A DNA stretch of 31,164 bases from Saccoglossus kowalevskii. Lineage: Eukaryota > Hemichordata > Enteropneusta > Harrimaniidae. Below the pieces are notes generated by a model, which saw nothing but the letters and a program-made list of their open reading frames with translations, made no database searches and was not told the DNA's origin. Every line of letters begins with the position of its first letter. The stretch's first letter is position 1. The stretch is taken from the NCBI RefSeq assembly GCF_000003605.2, contig NW_003143797.1:167494-198657 (forward strand), given 5' to 3'. Shown here piece after piece: positions 10,796-23,700 of the stretch. The position numbers were made by a program, and so were the translations under genes.

Positions 10796-11084
10796 TGTTG
10801 CCCAAACGGATCATTTGGCTGTGAAAGATTGGGATTTTTTCTGGTTTGTAGGAATCCGCGTCAACTTATCTCTTATTTACTCGTAGTTTCATGCCGTATT
10901 CAAGATGGCGCCCATATAGTAAATATGGCATTTATTGTATTATCACTTGTACGGCATCTGACTATGAGCCTCAAAACAGGCCTTTCTGGGAATGGAAATA
11001 AACACACAGAAAAAGACATTCTGTCTCTCAGAGAAACACTGTGATAAGATCATTCCGTGTGCTTGACTGCTACTATAATTGGGC

Positions 11085-11430
11085 TTTTATCAGGGGGAGA
11101 ATCTCTTCTCCTCTGGGTTCTCCACACGTGTCAGGGGGAACCTCGTCTCGTCTCTATATCTCGTCCCCCTGAGGTACGGGATCGGGGAAGTCACTTAAGC
11201 TTTACAGTCAAATAAGACACACACAACGAAATACGTTTCAACTCTCGTCTACAACTCTATAAGACACAGCGCCCTGGGGAAAAGTCCCCAAGACTATCGC
11301 AAGGCAGGCCCACGACTAGCCCAAGACTGGACTGCCTCAAGGCTCGCCCCAAGACTCTCCAGGACTGGACTCAGACTGCGTCTGTTCTGATGTACTCGCC
11401 AAGACCAACAAAAACTCTTTATTCATTTTC
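11085..11430. other. GC-richer island with clustered short inverted repeats
   Basis: This stretch is clearly richer in G+C than its surroundings. It contains 'tcagggggagaa' and 'tcagggggaacc' facing 'tccccctgag', plus small hairpins such as gggga-aaag-tcccc, and then 'ccaagact' repeated at least three times (11288-11375). On the - strand, AATAAA lies at about 11417-11422, just inside its AT-rich edge. It may be the end of a retroelement or an LTR-like fragment, but no diagnostic LTR feature is visible and I assign no class. Confidence 0.3.
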
Positions 11431-14400
11431 AAAACTCTAACCAATTACAAAGCAGTAAAAAGACTCTAGGGTGTAACCTTCAATCATAAAGCCAATCACA
11501 CTAAGTACTGAATACGTCACATCTTTTGATTAATCGTTCACTACAGATACGATGTTATCATTTAAACCCTTTCAAAGATAAACATTATGCAAATATCTAC
11601 GAAACGGCAGTTGTAGTCTTTTCTGCTAGTGTTTTAAAACACTAATTTGAGCAACGTGATTTCGCAATTTCGATCTTTTGTAAACCTGGGGTGATGTATC
11701 AAGGTCTAAAGTAACCGTTTTATCAATTTTTGAAAAATCAAGAAAAAAGTGAAAATTTCCCTTCTCGCTACCTTAATAACTACGAATATTAAACTGTCAG
11801 AAATAGTAGTCCGAATAGCGACGGTTATCTCGTAATTAGTTCCAAATCAGTGAGCCAAGTTCCGTCCAAAACTTCACATGGCCTAAACGGTGCCAGACAT
11901 AACACAGCCATTCGCTAATAATCAGCTAATTAAGTCGATCAACAGATACGCAAAAACAATTTCATCACACTTTTAACAAATTCCTCTGACCGAGAAACAA
12001 GCCAGTTCAAAGAATGTGGAACAACATTCTGAATCACATGCACACCTCTTTGAAGAAACCGAAAGCATTTCAACTTTCACTAATGATTTTCCAATCATCA
12101 GATAAAGAAAGCAGGGGTTTGCGTCAACACAACCGCCACTGCCTATCTGTTTGCATCTTAACCCCGATCGTAGCTCCTTATTGGTGGATATCATGTATGC
12201 CCTGCACAACTATTCAAAACCATGTCGTCGAATATTATTAAAATTTGGTACGTAGGTGCCGTGGGATAAATGCACAGGCCTGATTTGCTTTGGAATGAAA
12301 TCCGTACATATGAATTTGCATAATAATAACCCTCTTTTCAACTGTTTTTATGATAAGTGAAAAAAGGTGATTTCGTGCGCCGCGTTAATTTAGGCCTTTG
12401 TGTCAATTCAATTTCTCTCGGATAACCTTCAAATAGCGTAGCGTTGGAAGAGAGGGGGCAAGGGTTATTTTCGTTCAACGTAATTGCAATATTTTTTGTT
12501 CGTACTACGTAAATTGAAAAAAATAAATTCCGTAATTCTGTAATCACAGGCTAGACGTACAACGTAATCGATCAAATATTTTTTTCGTACACTGTAAAAA
12601 TGTGTCATTTTCTCGGTACGTACAAGGATTTACATCCAAATAAAAAAATCGTAAAGAATAATCCAGGGAAATTACATTATAGAAACTGTAAAACGACTAG
12701 ATGAAAAAATTCACTATAAAATTGAATGTCAAGACGTAAAAGGCCCTCTAATCGAATGAAGAGCATTACGAGGGTAATATGCGCGTGCATCTCTACACAC
12801 GGCGCAGCAATGGCGGAGAATTTGAGCCGGAGAGCTCTTCGGACCATTCAATGTTCCTTTTTTTAACACTGTAAACTGTAAAAACGTCTTTTTTTCCTTG
12901 TAAATTGTAAAACGCCCTTTTTATTTCCCGTAAAACCGTACCAGCTACCCCCCTTGCCTCCCCTCTTGGAATAGATAACTACCAATTCAGACAAGTGTAC
13001 AACACTTGGGTCCAACACTTTTTTGTCCGTCTCGTCTAACTTGAATTGAGGCAATATGTCTGCTTTGGTGTAACTGTGTTATCATTTTTATCGATAAGTG
13101 CAGTGATGCGACAAATCTGACGTATTGTTCTGCTTATGTTCCGATTATGCTCATTATATGTGCACATGGGTTTGAACAGCCAAGCTAATGTGGAATTACG
13201 TTTATTTGCACGACTCAGCTGTTCTGTTTCTATGACAATCGTCAAAGTTGTGCCGACCATAGTGTGAAAATATAAAATAATTCCAACCAGTCCACTTTTT
13301 TTGGACGAAATTGCTATTTTTGACTTCTTTTCCAAAACCACTACTCAAACACTTTTCAAATTTAACATACGAATACCGTGGACGGTTCTCTCTCAGAATT
13401 ATTAACCTTTTATATGAATGTCTGTTACATAATTATCGTTGTGAATTCGAATTCAACACTATCCACAGACTTGTTTCTTCATACACATGTACATGACCTA
13501 CTAGAAAATATAACTTGCTGCGAAACCGCCATGATAGTAACGCTGATTTAAATATTTAGTGTGGACCAATCAGATTACTGTGATTTGCATAATATATTGG
13601 GAATAAGCATTACATCGCTGTATTTACTATGATATGGGATAGATATATGTACTGAATATGTCCCTTTAATATTTTGTTCAAATCATAGAATAAATAGGTA
13701 TGTAATTCGGTGGTTAGTTTGGTTTATATATAACAGTATTTTTATTGGTTATGAGCACATCTTTACGTTTTTAGTCTAGTAAGTCGATCGCAATTTCAAG
13801 TCGTTAAAGAATAAGAAGCTACACTAATGCAATTTGTTTAGATAAATGTATGTATATATGCAGATAAATAGCTAATTTGTTGACGAGCACTGTACTTGAT
13901 ATTTTTGGGTGAATAAGGCTACCAGGAAAAATGTCTGTCTGTCGTATCTATATTTATTATCAACAGTAAATCCAAATGGTCAGCATAAAAACGTTGTCTG
14001 CACTAACCTAACGTAAAAAGCATGACACGTGGCATTAATAATCTCTAAATAATAATACGTAGAATAAAATGTAATAAAAATATTCCTAGAATGCTAAAAA
14101 CAAGGTGGGGGGGGGGGAGCGGGATTTTGAATAACTTCCCGCAATTGTGTTGTGTTCGAAAATCATGTATAAACGGGACATGTAGTCACATATGTGATTA
14201 AATAGCCATATGTCACACCATTGTATTTCATGGACTAATAATGTTAACAATTTTCACATCACTTATGAAATTAAATTTACAACGAATGTTATTGTTCTAT
14301 TGTAATTATACATCAATTTCGAAAATTCTATTTTTTACCATTCACCATATTTTGTAATCCCACTACCTCGTTAACATTTGATGGCGACTCTCTGTTATCT

Positions 14401-14668
14401 TGCCGACATGTAGACGTTAATTCACTCAAAGTTGCTTAAAATTGGCCATAATTAGTGTCTGATCTGAGGATATATGTTACCATCATACAAGGTAGTATGA
14501 GCTGTTACTCAAAGTTAATGTTGTGACAGCACAGTTTGTTCAAAGTCTCAGAATTTGAATTTAGTTCAAAGTCCAGAACTTAAATTTGAATGCTCAGAAC
14601 ATTAATGTCATATGGGAAACAGTGCTATTGGCCTGTCTGACATTCTAGTCGAATGTAAAAAGAAATCA
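11431..14668. other. Long AT-rich intergenic stretch
   Basis: I find no exon, RNA gene or mobile element that I can name. Between about 12480 and 12960 a short motif (g/c)TGTAAA(A)CG recurs loosely. Its clearest copies are at 12870-12935, where 'ctgtaaaaacg', 'ttgtaaaacgc' and 'ccgtaaaaccg' follow one another with T-rich spacers, so a degenerate low-complexity repeat is likely. An 11-G run sits at 14107-14117. Open frames here look random. Confidence 0.4.
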
Positions 14669-14674
14669 TTTAAT
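14669..14674 (-). terminator. Possible polyadenylation signal (ATTAAA) of the glycosyltransferase-like gene
   Basis: Read on the - strand, ATTAAA lies 37 nt beyond the TAA stop at 14711-14713. It is the most common variant of AATAAA. The implied 3' UTR would be very short, so a site further downstream is also possible. Confidence 0.25.
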
Positions 14675-14710
14675 TTGACAAAAAATAGTCCGTTAACCAA
14701 CTATAAACTT

Positions 14711-17700
14711 TTACCACCACTGCTGCCCGGCACCTTTTCCACCGCCATCAGGACCCCCGCCCCATTGCTTCTGTGCTTGATTTTGTTGTTGATTTTGTGG
14801 TTTCCATTGGCTAGCTTGGTTCTGAGGCGGTTTCCACTTATTCCCTTCATTCTGTGGTTTCCACTGATTATTACCCGTTTGACCTGCTGGTGGTTTCCAT
14901 TGAGAACCCTGGTTTTGGCCCTGTGGTTTCCATGCATTACCCTGATTTTGTCCTGCTGGAGGTTTCCATGGATTACCCGCATTCTGCCCAGTCGGTTTCT
15001 TGTCACCCTGATCTTGACCTTCTGGTCGCTTCCATGGGCTCTGCGGGTTTTGATCTGCTGGTTTTTTCCAAGGACTCTGTTGGTTTTGGCCTGCTGGTGG
15101 TTTCCATGGACTCTGCTGCTGGGGTTGACCTTCTGGTTTTTTCCAAGGACTCTGCTGCTGGGGTTGACCTTCTGGTTTTTTCCAAGGACTCTGCTGGTTT
15201 TGACCTGTTGGTGGTTTCCAGGGAGTATTCCCGTCTTTCTTTTCCTGACCACCACCACCACCACCACTCTGCCCTTGTCCCTGTCCTCCCTGTCCTTGAC
15301 CTCCAGTATTTGGTATTTGTTTTGCGGCTTGTATTTGAACCTGTGGAGCCAAAGGCCTTGGAACCATTGGTCCAGATGCACTTGATGACATGTTCAAATA
15401 CGACGGCAATACAAAATCATGAATGTATAGTGTTTCAGAGCCTTGTGCTGTTCTTTCTCTCGCCACATGGTATGTCCACCATGAATTTGAAACGCCTACA
15501 AATAACTTAGCCCCTATAAAATAAAATAAAATAAAATGTTAGGAAATGTCAGGAAATGCACAAAGTACACACAAAGTTTCAAACATTGTATTGTATTACA
15601 CAGTTTTTTCTAAAAACGATCTATGACATGTTCATATAATAGTTCTCAAAACCATCAGTCTTCCCGGATTCCTAGAACCTTGCTTTGTTACATTTTGAAA
15701 TTCTCACAATATATAACGTGGTGTGTTAACGTCCCAAATAACGACGGCCAATATTTTTGTAATATCCTCGTCCATTTTACTGATGCACTGTTTCTTTATA
15801 TTTGATACAAAATGGCAAGATGCAATATTTTGTATATCCTTGCAGATGCTTCTGACAATGTGTAGATGTTTGCATTCATTTCTCCAATTATTCCAATCGT
15901 GTACGCATAATAGGCACTTTGCATGAGTGGGATTTTTCAAAAAATATGCTACATGGAATAACTAACAGTTGTTAATTTTCTGGTGGGAACAGTTACAATG
16001 AAAAAAATGTTTTTGTCTCAGAATTTCAAACACATCGAATTTGAAATGAGGAACACTCCTGGTGGTTATGTACTTTGTACTAATATATATTACAAGTTAT
16101 AATTTTAAACATAAGTTAGATCAACTCAAAATAAAATGTATATGTACCCACATGAATACTGGGTCATCAACATTTATATTTTTTATATATATTTTCAACT
16201 ACATGGATTGGCTACATTTGCTGTTTCCTGATTTAAACTTATAAGTGTGCTGATTACACATTTGTTATACTTACTGACGCTTATTTCTTGTTCGACTAAT
16301 GATAACAAGTATTCATTGGATTTGAGCAGTAATCGGTATGGCGTGTTCAACTCAAAAATGTTATTGAAAGTCTTGATTCCCTTTATGGACATCGATAGAT
16401 CCCGCATGTGCCCCTGATTGAAAAAGATATTACACGATAAATACAGTGTAAAGGGGTAAGAATCCACACATCGAAGGTCAGTGTTTTTATTGGTTATATT
16501 TGTATATTTGTACAAAATTAAACAACATATTCTACATTAAATTTCTCACCAACATTGTGTCTGGGCTCAAAGCTGCATATGCACAGTCGAGTTGGTGTTT
16601 ATCCATCACTGAAGTTAATATGCCTGAAATATTATGGGACGGCATTGGAGAAGTGTAACATGCTGTCCTCTTTTCTTTGGGTACCATAACCTCGCACCTG
16701 TGTAAATTATGCAAATAGATTAATAATCTGATAATAATGTTCCCATAGTTGAGGCGAAATAATTTCTTGTGATTTCGTGGACAGCTGTAAGAAATTATGT
16801 TTAGATTTCAAACACACTAAGTTAGCAAGACATACCATATTTTCTTGACATCTTCATTGAGGCTCCAATGTACAGACATAAATTGACAGCCTTTGAAGAG
16901 AAGTCTGATAAACACTCTGGCCATTGCTTGAATTGAAGGAATTTTCTTGAGATGAGAATCTATTCTTGGTAGCATGTCCTGGTTGAATACTGGTGCAGGC
17001 AACTTTCCGAGATTGTGTGGCCAGTATATTCCAAGACATTTAGCTTTATCAGAGTCAACAATCTTATTCAGGCTTTCAGTTTCTGTTTTCGGCACAAAAT
17101 TTTTTCCAGGGAACTTCATTCCAAATATGTTACCTAATCGTATCCTGACAGTTTCATATACTTGATCATACGTAACAGAACTTTTTCCTTTAGTGACCGG
17201 AGGTCCATGGACAACTACACCAACAGTACTTTCACAGTCCGCTTTAAACTGGGCCACAGATGCAATTGGTACAATGTTACTTAGTCTGACTAGATCAAAT
17301 GTTTCATTGAATAGTCTTCTGTCTGCTATATTAATCATGTGACGAGGGAAAAATGGAGATATAACCAATGTTCTACCATGTTTAATAGCAAATCCAATGG
17401 CTGTTTTCAAACTATTGAATTGATAATTTGGACCACCAACACCTAATCGGAACATGGGAAACAGATATCTAGGGCGGAACTCTTTAACATCAACCATTTG
17501 TCCTTTTGACATTATATATTCCTTTGGAAGTATTTCTGGGGCTGGAGCTTCTGTTACAACAATTGGAATTTGTGGCTTGTACATTATTTCCAGATCAGGC
17601 ATTACAGGGGAATCAGGCTGGTCGTATGGCACTGCTTGTGGAACATCAGCCTTTGCTTCAGACTGAGAATAAGCTTGGGGAACAACAGGAACATTCATTT

Positions 17701-20700
17701 GACTATCTAAGCTTTGTGGGACAGCCTGGGGTACAGCTTGAGGAACACCAGGAATATTCATTTGTGGTACAGCTTGGGGAACCCAGGGAACATTCATTTG
17801 ATTACCCAACGATTGTGGCATAGCTTGTGGAACAGCTTGGCCACCAGGCTGGTATGCCAGTGGAACATTCTGTGGAAGAGCAGGGAAAGGTGCCTGCCCA
17901 CCAAGAGCCTGAGCAGGAGAAAGTGTGGTATATTTCTCTTCATGGAAGGGTGCTTTATTTTTGTCGGGATTTGGGGTTGTTAACCATTCATCAAGTCTTA
18001 TTGGTTTGAAGTCCATATCAGCTGCATTTGCATCTGCTCCTAAGTCAAACTCGTCGTACTGGTCATCCCCTAGAGGGCCTGCTTGTAATCTATCACCTTG
18101 GGACAATCTTAATGCATCAAACGCCATTTCTTCTGCATTACTTCTATCTGCAATTATCAAAGGCGGAAAAGTATCATCCTCCGTTCCTTTAGTTTCCAAT
18201 TCATCTTCTGTTAATGCCACAAAATCATTGGGTGCAGGTGTTTTTTGTATATCTGTATCTGGTATCGATGGTTTTGATGTCATCATATATGGTCCATCGT
18301 CATCTTGGACTACTGTGGAAAATTGTGCAGCGAAAGTGAATGTCATCATATTGTCGCCAGTGTCCAATAAGTTTTCTGGCGACTCCTGAAACATGAAGAA
18401 AAATACAATACCAGTTAGTAAATGTTAACTTGGTTGTTGTAACTGTTCACTAATCATTAAGACAATATTTGTGTGTGTTTAATTTACATGCATGTTTCAT
18501 ATGTAATATTTTCCCACTCACAGAAAGAATGTCTTCAAAGCCAATACCTATTTTTTGTTCGAACTACATTGAACAGTTGATCTCCAGGGTTTGTACTTGA
18601 CTATGTAACCATAATTCAACTTCCTGATTTACTTTATTATTCATGAAGTTAAATTTTGTAAAATATAGTGATTGGTTTCCGTGTTTGCACATGTGTAAAA
18701 CAAATTTCACTGAGCTTCAGTTTAAAATCAGCTCATTGTGAAAGATCTGTTATCATAATTTAATATATGATTGTAAAATATTCTAATAATCTATTACCTA
18801 CTACTAGCATATGCTGATAGAGTGCAGGATATATTAATCTTACTACCTGATTGACTTGTTGATCTGGCACTCTGTATAAAAAATACCTTACTTGCTTGCA
18901 GGATGAGTGTCATATGAGTGTCTTAAGCTACTACTTAACTGACCTGCCAGTGAAGTCAGCATAACATGGGAGTTCTTCGCAATCTTCCACTTGACCAACC
19001 AGCAGGTAGGGCCCAAAATGCCATGGAAGATCTTCGTAATCTAGTACCTAACTGACCTTCCAAGGGGGTCAGCATGGTATGGAAGATCTTCGTGACCTAC
19101 CGTTTGACTGACCTGCAGGTGGAGTCAGCATGACATGGAAGATCTTTGTAATCTACCACATGACTGACCAGCAGGTGGAGTCAGCGTGGCATGGAAGATC
19201 TTCCCAATCTACTACCTAACTGACCTTCCAGTGGAGTCAGCATGGTATGGAAGATCTTCGTAACCTTTCACTTCACTGAACTGAAGGTGGAGTCAGCAGG
19301 GCATGGAAAATCTTTGTAATCAACTATAATTATGATTCTCCAGAACGTGAAGTCTGAATGGCATGGAATCTACCATGTGACTAACTTGCAGGTGGAGACA
19401 GCATGACATGGGAGATCTTAGTAATTTACCACTTGAATGACAAGCAGGTGGAGTAAGCATGGTACGGAAGATCTTCGTAATCTACAACAATCATGACTCT
19501 CCTGAAGATGGAGACAGAATGACGGTGGCACAGAGGTCTGAAAGCTGAAATCAAGCTGAAACCCTTGTTTCAGCAGAATTTGCCCCTCAAAATGCAGGAA
19601 ATAGCGGGTCTATATTTCAAGGGGGAGCATGCCCTGGACCCCTAGTAAGGTGGCGCCTTAGGCGCAAGGTTGGTAAGCAGATCCCTCATGCAAAATTCTT
19701 CGTAATCTACCACATGACTGACCTCCATGTATCAAGTATATGGTTTTGGACATTTTAGCATTAGTGGTGCTAAAAAGCAGTCAATAGCTCGTGTAGAAAT
19801 GACTGGCTGCTAGCCATCAAATCAAAAAGAAGATAGTTCAAATCCATTCAAATCCATACTTAGTAAGTGTTCATGTTTCACGAAATGTAATAAGGGCTTA
19901 ACCGATTATCGGATAATACACGTTAAACGCCTGTCAGAATATGTCAGTGCGTCATCGAAAAGGTTGTATCTATTTTTACAAACTATTAGTATTTTATATT
20001 TGATCAAGGGTCGATGAATTGTTCGGCTGCCGTTACGAGTTGGAAACTCCCTAAGTCAGTGCAAATATATACCAAATTAATTGAATTCACACTAGTCTTT
20101 ACCACAAAACTGCCTCATCGAGACAAACTATTCGATGAATTGTCCCACTAGTCGTCCATACTTCCTTAGTTCCGCAAACAAACCAATAAACATATGAGCA
20201 AGCATGAGCATATCTATTACATTTTAATTTATTTTACATTACAACTTCAGTCAACGACATGTTACCAAAAAACGTTTGTTCACGGGGCACCTTGCTAAAT
20301 GAACAACAGTTTTGTTCATTGGTGAACGCCTTTGTTCACGATTAGTGTGAATAATTTTCGCCTGTGAAATGGCTGTCATTTTGTAATACTTATACATTGG
20401 GCGTATTCTTCGACACGAAAAAAAAAATGCATGCGTTTGATTGCAGTGGCCATTAAATTACCGCTATTCAAAAAGACATGTTCACGTGTGCACGGTGTCT
20501 CCATTGTAACAGTTTTTTATTCGATATCGTCTGCTGTGGAATAAATCATGCCATAATTTTATCAAATCTTAAAGATAACATTAGGTTGAATTGCGCAACG
20601 CGGGTTTTATTCTTTCTGGATATGAAATCAAAATACAGTTAAAACTAGTATGTACAAATAAAAATGAATGGAAACAGCTGCCACTCGTTTTTCATTGACA

Positions 20701-23700
20701 AACAACCCATAATCCTTCCTATCGCCGTTAAAAATTGCCAACGATTGTCATGCCAACGTTTCGTCATCTTGTGCCCTAATTGTAAGTGTTTTCCTGTAAT
20801 GTGCGATAATCGGATGAAAGTTCAAGGTTCAATTCGTGCTTTATTCAATATGCTTAATTATCATTGGTTACATATTTGATTTAATTTCCAGGAAAATAAT
20901 TTGAATTATTTGGAGTATTCCAGACAGACAATGAGCTGTGATACTGGAGATTGATTAAGTGAATGATTTATAATTTTAACCTAAAATGTATCACACACAT
21001 TAAAATTTTACTATTTACTGTATTAAAGGGCGGAAGTCGTCGCGCCACGCATGCGCGATATATATGGGTCTCATATAAACAAAGATGGCGACTTTGATGG
21101 TTGCGGAGACCAACGAGTACAAACTGGGACCAAGCCTTAATTAGGTATTTTATCAGGTGATTTGAAGGTATCAAATGAGGTAATTAGTGCAAGTCGCGTC
21201 GAGGTCAAACCTCATACTTGTGATTTCCATTAGAAGAGCGAATTTCCACATTTTTCATTTATCGAATGGGAAGCTGTCCTGACCAACCATTAGTAAGTGT
21301 TATACACAAATTATTTCACCAAATTTGCCACATTTCAGGTTTATAATTTTTTGTTTGTTGCATATTTAAATTACACGACAGTGATGCTGACAATGTATTT
21401 TTAGCAAAGTTTGTTTATTGATTTCAGAAGTAATTGTATATTAATTCGATGAAAAACTTATATAACATTTTACCAATAAATTATAAAACTGAATATTATT
21501 CAAAGCAGAATTACAATTCAAACCATTTTTCTACAGGGTGCCTGCAATTAACTGTAATATACCGATTCACTATGAGCATTTAATTCTTCTGTCAATATAA
21601 ATGATTCACGCTTTACTGACACGATGAAAGAGGTTGTCAGTTGATAAAAAAAATTGCAAAAAGCGGTTAGCCTGCTGACACAGTAGATCCTATGAAGCGC
21701 ATGAAATCAGAAATCGCTGCCACCGAAATGAAACATTGGGGTAAATACCAAACACAAAGCCAGTATTGATAGCGTGCATATTACATGCGTCACGCAGACT
21801 CTCAGTGTACAGGCAATACACACGCTTTGCTGTTCTCGGTTGTATAAAATTGAATATACATAAAAACCTGTTATTCCAGACTTGTAAGGTGTTATCATTA
21901 GTATAGCAATATTGAATGTTAGTACGCCATGAAAATTATTCTGCTTAAAGTAAAATGATGAACAGTTGTAATAATCTTGTGAATTTTAGCCATTTGCTTA
22001 ACATGTTTCCTGCTAGGTCTTTAAAATCAAACAGGTATTTTTCTTCAATCTTTTGGAGATAATGTTCTTATTCGTGCGATTGTGTGTATCTGTGTATATT
22101 GTTTTTGATTTGTTTATATGTAGTTTGTATTTATACGGAAAATATAATAAAATAAAATAAATATAAATAAATAAATACTTTTTAATCAAACATGTATGAG
22201 TATAACGAAATAGAAGTAATTAAATAGAACATAAATAAAAAGCCTAATGTATTGCTCTCATGCTTGATAATGGAATACGATTCCACTACGGTGCTACAGG
22301 GATGCACGGATATTAGTATTTGGGTAAGTTATTTTACATTGTTCTTTTGTGTGTGTAGGATTTGTTGAATAACAATGTGTTTAACATCTCTACGGACATG
22401 GACAATCCATCTCAGCGTCATAAAAAGATTAATTCACGACAGCTGTTGAATATGGTGTGTACAGTCCACGTATCTGCTTTACATGCCAACATATGCCAAC
22501 CATATCACACTGCGTAAATTAAATTTCGGATTGAAATTATTTAATTTTAATTATTCTGAAATAAATATTTTATAAAATTGCTCCGACACAAAATAAAGGC
22601 TTTTAAAATATTCGTCACATCGCTAATTATATATGGGCAGCAATTCCTTGTTTCATTAACACATATTTGGTGCCAATAATTAAGAGCCTAACCTTTTCAC
22701 TTCCGTCAGTGTGTGGAAAAAATATTTCAATGCTGTGATTTTAAACTGCGGGTAATAGAAACAGAGCCGTAAGTTGGACCTATTGTCGTTATCGCGTGAT
22801 TAATTTGCTGGTAGCATATGTATGTCTGTTGACATTGCGACCGTCAACCCCCATGTTTTCCACGTCATTGTATGGAGACACAAACCGTGATCTGCGTAGC
22901 GTAGCGAATGTCAGTTATTAGGCATTTGCCGGCATTTCATGTAAACAAACATTTCCAAAAGTGAAACTTATATCTATATGGAAAATATTATACGTATTTA
23001 TTCGGCGGTCACGCTGGCCTTGATATCTCCTAACAACGGGAGGGGGGTCCGCCCTCCAGTAGTCGGATCTGAATTGGGCCATGGAGTCTGTCTTCTACCT
23101 CCATGATTGAACACATTGAACGAGAACTAAAAACAACAGTCGTTTATACATGTATTCATTAAAGTGGATGTGACGGCGTAGTGAATACTAGTACTCCATA
23201 GTACTCCATTCCCATTGATTGTTAAAACGCGGTAGTCGTCGCGCTGCGCATGTGCGAGATATATTGGTCTCATATAAACAAAGATGGAGACTTTGACTGT
23301 TGCACTGATCAACGAGTACGAACTGAGACGTTTCCAAGCTTTAATTAGGTAATTTTCATGTGATTGGAAGGCATCGTGAGAGTTACCGGCGGTGAACAGT
23401 GAATAACGCGCCCAGATCAAACCTCATACTTGTGATTTCCATTTGAAGTGCGCATTGGATTGTAGGAAAATCAATGTTTATCAACACAAATTTCGCACAT
23501 GCGCAGCGCGACGACTACCGCGCTTTAAGCTGGGAAACATGTTAAGGCATGTGTACCGCTGTGGAAGTGTTACTCCTGAAAACTATTTCAATTCAGAGTT
23601 ACATACGTTATCGCAGGTGAATATTAAATTAGGGCATCACAATTGGGTGGCATGCAAATATGTATCCCGGAGTGTCGTTGCGTATTCATAGAGTGTATTT

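Noticed and set aside
14612-15510. Long open frames on the + strand (257 and 218 residues) and a second - strand frame (226 residues) over the last exon of the glycosyltransferase-like gene
   Set aside because: They arise from the repetitive composition of the WK repeat array. Only the frame that splices to the upstream exons in phase and ends in the QQWW tail has domain support.
17454-18389. Several + strand open frames opposite the large second exon
   Set aside because: They are antisense shadows of the VPQAVPQ-rich and acidic coding sequence, with no recognisable domain.
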